Of a stretch of 64,000 bases of DNA, positions 44,387 through 54,362 are shown piece after piece. The notes under the pieces were generated by a model, which ran no database searches, was not told the DNA's origin, and worked only from the letters and a program-made list of their open reading frames with translations. Origin of the DNA: Calothrix sp. FI2-JRJ7 (GTDB lineage: Bacteria; Cyanobacteriota; Cyanobacteriia; Cyanobacteriales; Nostocaceae); the NCBI GenBank assembly GCA_019359675.1, contig JAHHGX010000065.1:496001-560000 (forward strand). The letters are read 5' to 3'. How positions within the stretch are numbered: the first letter of the stretch is position 1; every line of letters begins with the position of its first letter. The position numbers and the translations under genes are program-made.

Positions 44387-45481
44387 TTACAAGTTACTAA
44401 AAACACAATCAATTACAGTAGAAGCATGGCGCCTTAAAACATCTTTACTTAGCAAATGTGCTTCATACTGTCCAGTCATAGCTAAAAGTTTATCAACTCG
44501 TGTTTTAGCACTTTCGACAATTTGTTCATCAAGACTACCATTATTAATTGAGTCAGCAAAATCTTGTGCTATAGCAATAGTTCTTTCAACTGAAGATGAA
44601 GGTAAATTGCGCGATACCATTAGTAAATCGCAACCTGCGTTAAATGTTTGTGTTACCGTTCCTGGTTTTGCGTACATATCCGCAACGGCTTTCATATCTA
44701 AATCATCGGATACTATTACCCCTTTAAATCCCAATTCTTCGCGAAGTATTCCTGTTAATATTGTTTTTGATAATGTTGCTGGCACATTCGCATCTATCTT
44801 TGGAAATAAAATATGTGCCGTCATTACCATTGGAACTTCGGCGCCAATTAATGCTTGAAAAGGTAAAAGTTCACGCGCTTGTAGTTCTTCTTTGGTTAGA
44901 TGCAGTACAGGTAACTCTAAATGTGAATCGGTACTTGTATCACCATGTCCAGGAAAATGTTTTGCACAACCAATTATACCTCCATCGCGAAGCCCAGCTA
45001 GATATGATATGGCGCCTTCGCTTGCAGACTCTGGAGTCGTGCCAAAAGCGCGTGTGCCAATAATTGGATTATTTGGATTAGAATAAATATCGGCATCAGG
45101 CGCCCATGAAACATTGATACCCATCGATTTGAGTTCGATAGCAGCACATGCAGCAATTTCTCGTGCATGAGCAGAAGCTAAATACGCTTCGGGAAAACGA
45201 GTAATTGGCATCGGGGGACGATGAACACGACCACCTTCATGGTCAAGCGACATAAACATGTGATCTCTTTCTGCGTATTCCCGAATTTGCGCGCTTAGTG
45301 ATTTAAATGTTTCTAGCCAAACTTCGTAAGGGCGCCCAGTCACAAAGTTTTTACCGTAAAATACTATTCCTATCGGTTTTACAGTACTGAGTAACTTTTT
45401 ATCGTCGTCATTCAAGTGAGTTCCAGAAATACCAATAAGCAGATGATTGCCGAATTTTTCTAGTTGAGATGGGGTAGACAT
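44387..45481 (-). CDS. nagZ: beta-N-acetylhexosaminidase (glycoside hydrolase family 3)
   Basis: 364 residues from the ATG at 45479-45481 (MSTPSQLEKFGNHLL). Cleaves GlcNAc from muropeptides in peptidoglycan recycling. KHFPGHGDTSTDSHL (about 168-182) is the NagZ signature with the His/Asp pair, and VIVSDDLDMKAV (about 260-271) carries the nucleophile Asp. No signal peptide. A longer frame from 45562 reads into a dispersed repeat (STGILPV) and is rejected as start. Confidence 0.94.
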   Translation of the reverse strand: MSTPSQLEKFGNHLLIGISGTHLNDDDKKLLSTVKPIGIVFYGKNFVTGRPYEVWLETFKSLSAQIREYAERDHMFMSLDHEGGRVHRPPMPITRFPEAYLASAHAREIAACAAIELKSMGINVSWAPDADIYSNPNNPIIGTRAFGTTPESASEGAISYLAGLRDGGIIGCAKHFPGHGDTSTDSHLELPVLHLTKEELQARELLPFQALIGAEVPMVMTAHILFPKIDANVPATLSKTILTGILREELGFKGVIVSDDLDMKAVADMYAKPGTVTQTFNAGCDLLMVSRNLPSSSVERTIAIAQDFADSINNGSLDEQIVESAKTRVDKLLAMTGQYEAHLLSKDVLRRHASTVIDCVFSNL

Positions 45482-45531
45482 TGCTTTCTCCCGTGGTTGT
45501 ATTTTAAATACGTGCAAGCAGATGATAACCT

Positions 45532-45552
45532 GCACAGGCAAGATACCTGTGC
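45532..45552. repeat. GCACAGGCA palindrome
   Basis: GCACAGGCA-AGA-TACCTGTGC, one mismatch, just upstream of nagZ. Confidence 0.7.
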
Positions 45553-45660
45553 TACAAGACACAATAAATTAGATATATATCGAATTATATTAGTCAAGTA
45601 CCCAAAAGAAGGGTTTATTATTAAAATAGTTTGTAACCATGATTACATGAAAAATAATTT

Positions 45661-46197
45661 ATGTATAAAAATCGAAAAAAATGTAAAATTAATTATGAAG
45701 AAGTCATTAACGAAGAAAGTAATGAAGAATTATTAGCTGCACGAGAGGAGATAGAATTTTTACGCCAGTTAATAGAAACTCAAAAGTCACATATATATAA
45801 TCTTGAAAACGAATTGCTTGAGGCAAACCAAGAGTTAGAAGTTATAAATGATGAATTAGCAAAAATGCTAATGGCAGGGGTGAGTTTTGATGAGGCTAAA
45901 GCAATGTTGAATTGTTCTGAATGTAGTAGTGAGTTAGTGGAAAAGTTGCTCAATATTATCTATGGATTATCGAAGGAACCCGAAGGATTGAAAGAGAAAG
46001 TAAAGTTTAATATTGAAATGAGCCAAGTTAATAATCAGCTTGCTAGTAAAGTTATTAATCAATCACGGCAGCTTAGGAATAATTCCAAACAAATGCAGAG
46101 TCGATATCAAGAGCTAGTTAATAGATTTATTACTTTTAAAGGTAATTTAAATAAAATTAAAGAATACTTAAATAATTCTAATAATTCGCCTGTGTAG
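45661..46197 (+). CDS. coiled-coil protein, hypothetical
   Basis: 178 residues, very AT-rich, with a strong coiled coil at about 18-70 (LLAAREEIEFLRQLIETQKS, LENELLEANQELEVINDELAK) and another at about 120-160. One Cys-x-x-Cys pair (NCSECS). No membrane segment. The TPR gene begins 47 bases later. Unknown family; perhaps a partner of the TPR protein. Confidence 0.6.
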   Translation: MYKNRKKCKINYEEVINEESNEELLAAREEIEFLRQLIETQKSHIYNLENELLEANQELEVINDELAKMLMAGVSFDEAKAMLNCSECSSELVEKLLNIIYGLSKEPEGLKEKVKFNIEMSQVNNQLASKVINQSRQLRNNSKQMQSRYQELVNRFITFKGNLNKIKEYLNNSNNSPV

Positions 46198-46243
46198 AAT
46201 AATAGTATAATTAGTTATACGGCATTAAATAGAGTTGATGCTT

Positions 46244-47365
46244 ATGAACGAACACGATTTAACAGCGCAAGAATTACTCTCTGAAGGCGCCCGTCTACTA
46301 GAAGCGCGCGAATTCGAGAAAGCAATAGCACCCCTAGATGCAGCTATCACACATGACCCAAACTACAGCGATGCTTGGAGTTGTCGAGGTTTAGTATTAG
46401 GACATCTCAAGCGTCACACAGAGTCAATAGAAAATTTTAACCGCGCTTTGGAACTCAACCCCAAAGACCGTCGTGCCTGGTTTAATCGCGGTTTAATATT
46501 AGCTGAATTAGGTAAACATCTTGAAGCAATTCAAGGTTTTGAGCAATTACTAATACTATATCCTTATGACTACGAAGCTTGGGATTCAAAAGGTAACTCG
46601 TTATTTGAATTAGGGCGCCATACCGAAGCTTTAAACGCTTATGAACGAGCAATAGAATTTAACCCTAGCTATTACAAAGCTTTTACAAATCGCGGCAACG
46701 CATTAATCAACTTAAAACGTTTTAAAGCAGGTATTCGCAGTTACGACCAAGCCATAAGTATTCAACCCGATGACCCAGCAGTATGGTTTAATCGTGGTTG
46801 TGGTTTCATGGTTTCGGGAGAACCACAAGAAGCACTAAAAAGTTTTGATAAAGCGATTGAAGTTGACGCGACATATGCACCAGGTTGGGCAAACCGTGGA
46901 TTTATGTTAAGTCAAATGGGAAATGACGCAGAAGCATTACCCTGTTACGACCGTGCATTAAAACTACAACCCAATGATACAAAAACTTGGTATAATCGCG
47001 GCATAACTTTACGGCGCCTAGGCAAAACCAAAGAAGCAATAGATTCTTACAAAAAATCTGTAGAAGTAGACCCAAACAACTACGAAGCTTGGGATAATCG
47101 AGGTTACGCTCTGACCAAACTTGGTAAATACCAAGAAGCACATCAAAACATTGACCGTTCGTTAGAAATTAAACCGAATCATGTAAATGGTATGTATAAC
47201 AAAGGTTATTGTTATGCATGTCAAGGCAAAACAAGCTTGGCTGTCGATTGGATTGCCAAAGCGATTGCAATAAATCCTAACAAATATTTACCAGCAGCAA
47301 GAACCGACCCTGACTTAGAAACTCTACGCCACAATAAACGATTTCAAAAAATTTTAAAATTATGA
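46244..47365 (+). CDS. tetratricopeptide repeat protein
   Basis: 373 residues starting at the ATG at 46244 (MNEHDLTAQELLSEG; TTG or ATG at 46235/46238 are alternatives). About nine TPR units in a row with the W-x-x-R/K-G spacing (AWSCRGLVLG, AWFNRGLILA, AWDSKGNSLF, AWDNRGYAL), each with PxxxxAW. No signal peptide. A protein-protein scaffold. Its stop overlaps the stop of the convergent kinase gene by six bases. Confidence 0.92.
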   Translation: MNEHDLTAQELLSEGARLLEAREFEKAIAPLDAAITHDPNYSDAWSCRGLVLGHLKRHTESIENFNRALELNPKDRRAWFNRGLILAELGKHLEAIQGFEQLLILYPYDYEAWDSKGNSLFELGRHTEALNAYERAIEFNPSYYKAFTNRGNALINLKRFKAGIRSYDQAISIQPDDPAVWFNRGCGFMVSGEPQEALKSFDKAIEVDATYAPGWANRGFMLSQMGNDAEALPCYDRALKLQPNDTKTWYNRGITLRRLGKTKEAIDSYKKSVEVDPNNYEAWDNRGYALTKLGKYQEAHQNIDRSLEIKPNHVNGMYNKGYCYACQGKTSLAVDWIAKAIAINPNKYLPAARTDPDLETLRHNKRFQKILKL

Positions 47366-49072
47366 TAGAGACGTGCAATGGTGGTTAGGTAACTTAATTG
47401 TAAACTTTGTTTGCCCCGAAGAGCTTTCCAACTCCAAAGAGGCGCCTATAACTTCCACCATTTTTTTTACTAATGTTAACCCCAACCCAGTTCCACCATG
47501 TTGCCAAGGGTCATTATTAGGAATACGATAAAACTGGTCAAAAATACGATGCTGTTCTTTTTCAGGAATTACGACACCTGAATTTGTCACACTTAACTCT
47601 ATAGCTTGGTCGGTAAATTCAGCTTGTAATCCAATAGTCTCTCCTGCGGGAGTATACTTACACGCATTAGTTAGTAGTTCAACTACAATATGTTCTAAAG
47701 AAGCAGCATGAGAACTTAGTAGCGGTAAGTCTTCTGGTAAGTCAATTACTAAATTTTGCTGCTGTTGTTGAATTCGCGCTGAAAATGATTGAATAATTTC
47801 GGGAATAAAGATTTGTAAATTTATTAACTCTGATGTAAACACTTCTGATTTAACATCTAAATAACATAGCATAAGTAAATTTTCCATTAATCTATTATGG
47901 CGCCGAGCAGAAGAAGTAAAAATTTCTAAAACGCGCGCAAATTTTGGAGATTTATAGTGAGGATACTCAGATTGAAGTAACTTTTCTAAAGTTTGCATCG
48001 CAAGTTGCATACTACTCATTGGACTCCGCAACTCGTGAGAAATTGTTTTTAGAAAATCATCTTTAAGACGGTTAAGCTTTTCTAATTCTTTAACTTGCTG
48101 TTGCGATGCTTCGTAAAGTCGAGCTTGACGTATTGCAATAGCACATTGACTCGCGACTTGCTGTACTAGTTGCACCTCTAACTCTTCAAATACAGCTTCA
48201 CTAGGTTTTAATAACCAAAGATTACCAAGAATACCTTTGCTAGCACCGTTTTCAAAAATTGGACAAGCTAATTTAGTATACTGCACATCGTTAACATTTG
48301 AACTAATACTGACAAATTGTGAAGGAATTTTTTTTAATAGCTGTTGATATATTGGTTCTATAACCTGTTGTACTTTGCCATGATATCGTAAGTGAAGAGA
48401 AGGCGCCTCTTTACTATCTTCTTTAATATACTCATATACAACAGTTGCCATCGTCAGCTTTTCATCATAAAGTTCTATCTGACAACTATCTGTATTTAAA
48501 ACTTTGACTAACTCCTCTGTAACTGTTTGCAATATCTGAGTTTCATCTAAACTATCGCGAATCTTCTCTGTTATTTTCCCTACTAAAGCTTGTTGACGCT
48601 CAACTCGTGTACGTGCGTACACTTCTTGCTGTAACTTCTCATTTTGACATGCTAACGAGAAGCTCATTTTTTTAAGCGTCAAATGCGTTTGAATACGTGC
48701 TAAAAGTTCTCGGTGTTCAATTGGTTTTGTAACATAATCAATACCTCCTATCTCAAAACCCTTAACTTTGTTGACAGTTTCAGAAAGTGCCGTCAAAAAG
48801 ATTACAGGAATATGTTGAGTCTCAGATTTCGCTTTCAGTAAACGACAAACCTCAAAACCATCGATACCAGGCATTAAAATATCTAACAAGATTAAATCAG
48901 GAAGAATCGAATTTGCTATTTTGAGAGCATTTTCGCCGTTTTGTACCGCTAAAACTCGAAATCCATAACTTTCTAGCAACGCGAACAAAACCTGCAAATT
49001 ACTAGGATTGTCATCCACAATCAAAATTGTGTCAGCACTGTTTGACTTGACATTGCTATTGTTCGAGTCCAT
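47360..49072 (-). CDS. hybrid response regulator / GAF histidine kinase
   Basis: 570 residues. Receiver domain at about 12-130 with phospho-Asp in LPDLILLDILMPGIDG and Lys in EIGGIDYVTKPI; a coiled stretch; a GAF domain at about 170-330; HisKA with KTISHELRSPMSSM (about 350-363) and ATPase motifs VVELLTNACKYTPAG and GGTGLGLTLVKKM. The REC domain lies at the N terminus, so the protein probably takes phosphate from another kinase and then acts as kinase. No membrane segment. Confidence 0.93.
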   Translation of the reverse strand: MDSNNSNVKSNSADTILIVDDNPSNLQVLFALLESYGFRVLAVQNGENALKIANSILPDLILLDILMPGIDGFEVCRLLKAKSETQHIPVIFLTALSETVNKVKGFEIGGIDYVTKPIEHRELLARIQTHLTLKKMSFSLACQNEKLQQEVYARTRVERQQALVGKITEKIRDSLDETQILQTVTEELVKVLNTDSCQIELYDEKLTMATVVYEYIKEDSKEAPSLHLRYHGKVQQVIEPIYQQLLKKIPSQFVSISSNVNDVQYTKLACPIFENGASKGILGNLWLLKPSEAVFEELEVQLVQQVASQCAIAIRQARLYEASQQQVKELEKLNRLKDDFLKTISHELRSPMSSMQLAMQTLEKLLQSEYPHYKSPKFARVLEIFTSSARRHNRLMENLLMLCYLDVKSEVFTSELINLQIFIPEIIQSFSARIQQQQQNLVIDLPEDLPLLSSHAASLEHIVVELLTNACKYTPAGETIGLQAEFTDQAIELSVTNSGVVIPEKEQHRIFDQFYRIPNNDPWQHGGTGLGLTLVKKMVEVIGASLELESSSGQTKFTIKLPNHHCTSLS

Positions 49073-49361
49073 CGCGAAACCTCACCTTACTTAAATTGCG
49101 TTCCGCTTATGTAGTACAAATGGCTTCAGCGGTTTGGCTCCAGATAAATTCCATTACCATCAATGTACCGCATAAAACCAATTTCTTAACTTTATTTTTA
49201 TATTCTACCTGTATCGAAGGTGATTAAACATAATTGCCATAAGTTATAAAATCTTAAATAAATTTGATAAAAGTTACGATCAGAGACATTCTAGAGTAAC
49301 ACAGCATAATTGGCAACGGATAAAACGGATGTAACAGATGTAGCAGAAAAACCATCCGTTA
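49073..49361. other. 289-bp gap with ATCCGTT cluster
   Basis: Noncoding. ATCCGTT-type repeats at 49312-49373 run into the end of the large fusion gene. Rest AT-rich. Confidence 0.45.
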
Positions 49362-49373
49362 TTATCCGTTGCA
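49312..49373. repeat. ATCCGTT/AACGGAT hairpin at a gene end
   Basis: GGCAACGGATAAAACGGATG on the left and CATCCGTTATTATCCGTTGC on the right; the right arm supplies Cys-Asn-Gly-stop of the CheB-CheR fusion gene. Confidence 0.7.
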
Positions 49374-52300
49374 TAAGAATTGGTGGAGGAAATGTTGAAG
49401 TTGGTTTACTTGCAGGTTTTCTGCTAGCTTTTGCACTGAGTGAACGAATGGTGTAAATTGGGCGCCAAGTTGTTCTAAGATAGACGCTTGCTCTAAAATT
49501 GCTCGAATGTCACCTTGTATTGCAAGGTCGTAGAGTTGATTTAGGGTTTCGGTGCTGGGTGGAACGATGGCAGGTGAAACTGAGTCATTAATAACATCGT
49601 CTTGTGTGGAATTTACTGGTTCACGGGTTATCCATTCCAGGTTTAGATAAGCTTTTAATATAGATAATAATTCTGAAAAACGTACTGGTTTAGGAAGGAA
49701 AGCGTTGCAACCTGCTTCGATACACGCAGTTTGTTCTTCAGGAAGCTGAAGTGCAGAAGTTGCAATTATAACTGTATTGTTGCTCATGTCTTGCCGTCGA
49801 AGTCTTTGGGTTACTTCTAAACCGTTGACTTCTGGCATTATCCAGTCGAGTAAAATTAAGTCGGGTTCATTTTCATGATTCTTGCGTATAGCTTCTACCC
49901 CATCACTAGCTTGACTAACATCAAAACCTAATAATTCTAAGAAATTAACAATAAACGTTCGGTTATTCGTTTTGTCATCTACAACTAAAATCTTTCGTAT
50001 GGCGCCTTCATAACCTATAATTTTCTGGTCGTTATTTAATTGTCGTACAGCATTGTAATTTTCTGGTAAGTCTAAATCAAACCAAAATGTGCTTCCTGTT
50101 CCTTGAAGACTGGTAACTTGAATCTTTCCACCCATTTGCTGGACAATATTTTGACTAATAGTCAAACCAAGTCCTGTACCTTCTTGGGAAGAATTATTTT
50201 GATTCAACTGTTGAAAAGGTAAAAATATATCTGTTAATTTATCGCTAGGTATGCCAATACCTGTATCTGTAATTTTAAAGCGAATTTTTGTTTTATTGCT
50301 TGATTGAAAATTTTGTTCAAAATCTTCGATATAGCCAACTTGAAATAATACACTCCCAAAGTTTGTAAATTTGATGGCATTGCTTAATAAATTCAGAAGA
50401 ACTTGACGCAACCTAGTTTCATCGCTACATATAACCACAGGTAGTAGTGACAGCGCTTGATATTTAAAATCAAGACCTTTTTGCTGTGCGCGTAATCTTA
50501 CCATCGCGATTAAATTATCTAGAAATGCCAGAAAATGAAAATCATTAACTTCTATTTCGAGTTTTCCAGCTTCGATTTTTGCTAAGTACAAAATATCATT
50601 AATAAGTGTCAGTAAATGTTGTCCTGACTGATGAATTATTTCAAGCTCTTGATAACTTGAATTTATATCTATATCACGTTGTAGTATCTGTGTAAATCCT
50701 AAAATCGCATTTAAAGGAGTTCTAAGTTCATGACTAATATGAGCGATAAAAGCACTTTTCGCACGATTGGCAGCTTCAGCGGATTCTTTCGCTTGTGCTA
50801 GTTCTGCTGTACGCTCGGCAACTCGTTTTTCTAGCTCTTCGTTAACTCCACGCAAAGCAATTTCTGCTTGAATAAGCTTTTGCTGTACTTGTTTTATTTC
50901 ATCGATATCAACAAACGTTAGTACTACCCCATCTAGGCGCCCATCTTCTTGTAAGTATGGGTTAACACGCATCAATAAGTTAAAGCCAAAGTTAGACCCA
51001 ACTCTAGAAATTTTGACTTCTTGCTCGACTTGTCGCTGAGTTTCAATAACTTGTTGTAGTTTTGCGAGTAAATCACTGCAATTTAAATTATGGGTGATAT
51101 GCTCTAATGGGCGCCCAATATCTGCTTCAACTAAATTAATAGCTACGGTAGCAGCAGGAGTAAACTTGCGAATTTTGAGCGAGCTATCTAGAAAAACAAC
51201 ACCAATATCTGTACTACGCAGTAAATTATCGATATCGTTATTAAGTTCGGTTAATTCCTCGATTTTAGATTGAAACTCCGCGTTAACAGTATAAAGCTCT
51301 TCATTCACAGAGTGTAACTCCTCGTTAGTGCTTTGCAATTCTTCATTCGAGGCAATTAACTCTTCGTTCGTTGCTTGCTGTTCCTCGTTGGTTGTCTCCA
51401 ACTCTTCAATAACCGCTTGCAAATTTTCGCGTGTTTGTTGAAGCTCATACTCTAACTCCATTATTCTTTGCGATGCTTCGTTGTCTGCTTCAAAACGTTC
51501 GCTGTCGGTGAGTTGTGGTCTTGTATCCTCTTGAATTATGACCATGAAAAAATCACCCGCGAGTTTGTTCGTTTCGTGATATGTAACTTTCAAAGTAACA
51601 ACGCGGCTATCATCTTCCCCACCTAATTTTATCCCACTGTAGGCAACTAGGCGCCTTTCACGCGAAGCACGATGCAATGCAGTACTCAAAGCTAGCTGCA
51701 AACTCGGGACAACTAACTTTGAAACTTCAGTACTAGCTCGACCTGTAGAAAATTGTAGTATTTCAAGCGAATGATTAAAGATGTGGAAAAGCTGATAATT
51801 TCGGTCTACAAGCAAGCAAGTCGCATTTTGTTCGGATAGAAAAACGCTGAATGCTTCATTAAGTATAGGCTCAAGTCGTGCTTCAGCTGTTTGTTGGGGT
51901 TGTGACTGAGGTAAAAAATTGCTCCTTGAAATCTTTTCAACTCTAAGAGTGGGAATGGGTAAACGTACCTCACGTCGCTTTTGGTAAATTTTACTCTTCT
52001 TGCTTAGTGGTTTAAACTCTTCTTGGATATTTCCAAGCGTTTCAGCTTCTCCTAAGAATAATACCCCTTGCGACAATAGCGAAAAGTGTAAATTTCGTAA
52101 AACCTGCTGTTGTAATTCCGACTGCATATAAATAAGGACATTACGGCAAGTTATCATGTTCATGCGCGTAAAACCCGCATCCTTCGTTATATCGTGAGGG
52201 GCAAACAGCACTCGCTCCCGCAATTTACGAATAACTTGGTAAGATTGTTCCCTACGAATAAAGTAGCGCTGCAAACGTTCGGATGTAACGTTATTAGCAA

Positions 52301-53405
52301 TTGTTTCAGGATAAACCCCGTTTGTTGCCTTCTCTAAAGCTTCTTTGTCTATATCTGTAGCAAAAATCTTGACTCGAACTTGCTTATGCATTCTCTCCAT
52401 CGCTTCTTCGAGTAATATCGCAAGCGAATAAGCTTCTTCACCGGTTGCACAAGCTGTCACCCAAAACCGCATTTCCTCCCCAGGTTTGGCAAGCTCTATC
52501 AACTGCGGTATTACCGATGTCTCCAAATACTTCCATGCTTCTGGGTCACGGAAAAAGTGAGTCACGCTAATTAATAAATCATGACGAAGTATTGAGCGTT
52601 CTTCTGAAGAAAGCTCTAACAAGCTGATATACTCTTCTAAATTATTACAGCCACTAATCAAACAACGGCGATGAATGCGACGAGTCAGTGTACTAGTTTT
52701 ATAGTGGGAAAAGTCTGTTTGTTCGTGTTTAGCCAGAATACTCGCAATTCTTTGTAGTTTATGCGAGTCAAACGGTTGAAGTTGGCTTCTACTCGATATT
52801 GGTATTTCAATGGGGAAACGTACTAATTTATACAGAAATGCAGCTAAAGCAGGCGCCGAAAGTACTTGGTCAACAACTCCGGTAGCGATTGCAGTACGAG
52901 GCATTCCATCAAATTCAGCGGTAACAGGGTCTTGTGCCATTGCGAACCCACCAGCTTCATTTATTGCTCTTAACCCGTTGCTACCATCACTACCCGTTCC
53001 TGACAAAATTATTCCAACTGCGTGTTGAGTACAATTTCTGCCCAAAGACTCAAAAAATATATCAATCGGAAAATTTAACCCGTGACGGTTTCTGTCTTCC
53101 TGTTCGAGTAAATGTAACTGATTATTTTCCACCACTAAATTCTTACCCGGTGGAATCAAATATATCGAATTTGCTTCTAACATCATTCCTTCCGTCACCC
53201 GATAAATCGCCATTCGCGTTCGTCGCTCTAGCAATTCCTTCATCAAACTCTTAAAATCGGGCGATAAATGCTGTATTACCACAAACGCGGCGCCGCTATC
53301 AACTGGCATATTCTCCAAAAACTCTTCTAAAGCACGCAGTCCCCCCGCAGATGCTCCAATCCCGACTACGAATAATTGTGTTTGACTTGGTTTTTGGTTC
53401 GTCAT
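49362..53405 (-). CDS. CheB-CheR-PAS-histidine kinase-receiver fusion
   Basis: 1347 residues. CheB methylesterase at about 8-190 ([12 protein letters not shown] with Ser, [13 protein letters not shown] with His, [10 protein letters not shown] with Asp); CheR methyltransferase at about 205-475 ([25 protein letters not shown]-like [15 protein letters not shown] site, [11 protein letters not shown]); a long coiled coil at about 635-720 rich in EELxxxNEEL; a PAS domain at about 735-845; HisKA with [16 protein letters not shown] (about 905-920); ATPase with [13 protein letters not shown] and [12 protein letters not shown]; a receiver at about 1155-1275 with [10 protein letters not shown]. No CheA/CheW beside it. 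Such fusions occur in cyanobacteria and are usually cytoplasmic sensors, with signal unknown. Confidence 0.95.
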   Translation of the reverse strand: MTNQKPSQTQLFVVGIGASAGGLRALEEFLENMPVDSGAAFVVIQHLSPDFKSLMKELLERRTRMAIYRVTEGMMLEANSIYLIPPGKNLVVENNQLHLLEQEDRNRHGLNFPIDIFFESLGRNCTQHAVGIILSGTGSDGSNGLRAINEAGGFAMAQDPVTAEFDGMPRTAIATGVVDQVLSAPALAAFLYKLVRFPIEIPISSRSQLQPFDSHKLQRIASILAKHEQTDFSHYKTSTLTRRIHRRCLISGCNNLEEYISLLELSSEERSILRHDLLISVTHFFRDPEAWKYLETSVIPQLIELAKPGEEMRFWVTACATGEEAYSLAILLEEAMERMHKQVRVKIFATDIDKEALEKATNGVYPETIANNVTSERLQRYFIRREQSYQVIRKLRERVLFAPHDITKDAGFTRMNMITCRNVLIYMQSELQQQVLRNLHFSLLSQGVLFLGEAETLGNIQEEFKPLSKKSKIYQKRREVRLPIPTLRVEKISRSNFLPQSQPQQTAEARLEPILNEAFSVFLSEQNATCLLVDRNYQLFHIFNHSLEILQFSTGRASTEVSKLVVPSLQLALSTALHRASRERRLVAYSGIKLGGEDDSRVVTLKVTYHETNKLAGDFFMVIIQEDTRPQLTDSERFEADNEASQRIMELEYELQQTRENLQAVIEELETTNEEQQATNEELIASNEELQSTNEELHSVNEELYTVNAEFQSKIEELTELNNDIDNLLRSTDIGVVFLDSSLKIRKFTPAATVAINLVEADIGRPLEHITHNLNCSDLLAKLQQVIETQRQVEQEVKISRVGSNFGFNLLMRVNPYLQEDGRLDGVVLTFVDIDEIKQVQQKLIQAEIALRGVNEELEKRVAERTAELAQAKESAEAANRAKSAFIAHISHELRTPLNAILGFTQILQRDIDINSSYQELEIIHQSGQHLLTLINDILYLAKIEAGKLEIEVNDFHFLAFLDNLIAMVRLRAQQKGLDFKYQALSLLPVVICSDETRLRQVLLNLLSNAIKFTNFGSVLFQVGYIEDFEQNFQSSNKTKIRFKITDTGIGIPSDKLTDIFLPFQQLNQNNSSQEGTGLGLTISQNIVQQMGGKIQVTSLQGTGSTFWFDLDLPENYNAVRQLNNDQKIIGYEGAIRKILVVDDKTNNRTFIVNFLELLGFDVSQASDGVEAIRKNHENEPDLILLDWIMPEVNGLEVTQRLRRQDMSNNTVIIATSALQLPEEQTACIEAGCNAFLPKPVRFSELLSILKAYLNLEWITREPVNSTQDDVINDSVSPAIVPPSTETLNQLYDLAIQGDIRAILEQASILEQLGAQFTPFVHSVQKLAENLQVNQLQHFLHQFLCNG

Positions 53406-53717
53406 ACCTACTCTGTAACTTCAAATCTCGAATGTTAATTTATTATTAATTTTTGTTAAATATTGTCAATAATTATTATAAAGCATCAGAAACCGGGTTT
53501 CTTTATCAAAACTTGTAATAAAAATAAAGATTTTGAGTAGAAACCCGGTTTCTTGAGTTATATAAGCAAAACTTGTAATAAAAATAAAGATTTTGAGTAG
53601 AAACCCGGTTTCTTGAGCTATATAAGCAAAACTTGTAATAAAAATAAAGATTTTGAGTAGAAACCCGGTTTCTTGAGTTATATAAGCATGAATTATGTAC
53701 TATATTAAAAAAGCTTA
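53406..53717. other. 312-bp gap filled by tandem repeats
   Basis: Mostly the GAAACC repeat array (53488-53687), AT-rich flanks. Lies between the divergent fusion gene and the HD gene. Confidence 0.5.
53488..53687. repeat. GAAACC palindrome plus three 60-bp tandem units
   Basis: AGAAACCGGGTTTCT at 53488-53502 then three units 53508-53567, 53568-53627 and 53628-53687, identical apart from one or two bases, each with AACTTGTAATAAAAATAAAG and TAGAAACCCGGTTTCTTGAG. This is the expanded form of the pair repeat at 9998-10064. Confidence 0.85.
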
Positions 53718-54362
53718 ATGTTACTACAAAATAAATGGCGGCGCCTGCTAAAATTATTTGAGATTAATGAAAATATAATCAATCAGACTTTTAGTGAAAT
53801 AGCAACATTATACGAGTGCCAAGGTCGCTATTACCACAACTTAAAACATATTAAAGAAGTATTAGAAATTATAGATAATCTATATAGTAAGTATAAATTA
53901 GATGCATCATTAGAGTTTGCGGCTTGGTTTCACGATATTGTCTACGACACACAAGCGCATAATAACGAAGAAAAAAGTGCAGAATATGCGCGAAACTTAT
54001 TATCATTACTAAATATTCCTAGCTCGACCGTAGATAAAACCTGTCGGTTGATTTTAACAACAAAGCATCATAAAGCATCTGAAGATGATTTAGAAAGTCA
54101 AATATTACTCGATGCTGATTTAGCGATATTAGGAAGTGACCCACAGCGATATCGTGAGTACATCCTGGGTATTCGTCAAGAGTATGCTTGGGTCAAAGAG
54201 AATGAATATAATACTAAGAGAAGTCAAGTATTGCAAAAGTTTTTACAACGCGCGAGAATATTTTCAACTTCGGAATTATATCAGCAATTAGAATTGATAG
54301 CTCGAAATAATATCAAAACCGAAATTATAGCGTTAGAATTACCTGGGGGGATGAACTCATAG
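53718..54362 (+). CDS. HD-domain protein
   Basis: 214 residues. Predicted metal-dependent HD hydrolase (COG4339 type): YHNLKHIKEVLEI (first His), AAWFHDIVYDTQAHNNEE (His-Asp pair, about 75-92), ILTTKHHKAS and LDADLAILG (fourth ligand Asp). Substrate unknown; the family covers nucleotide or dinucleotide hydrolases. Its stop overlaps that of the convergent kinase by a few bases. Confidence 0.88.
   Translation: MLLQNKWRRLLKLFEINENIINQTFSEIATLYECQGRYYHNLKHIKEVLEIIDNLYSKYKLDASLEFAAWFHDIVYDTQAHNNEEKSAEYARNLLSLLNIPSSTVDKTCRLILTTKHHKASEDDLESQILLDADLAILGSDPQRYREYILGIRQEYAWVKENEYNTKRSQVLQKFLQRARIFSTSELYQQLELIARNNIKTEIIALELPGGMNS

Noticed and set aside
45482-45562. Upstream start for nagZ
   Set aside because: The added residues come from a GCACAGGCA repeat, so the ATG at 45481 is better.
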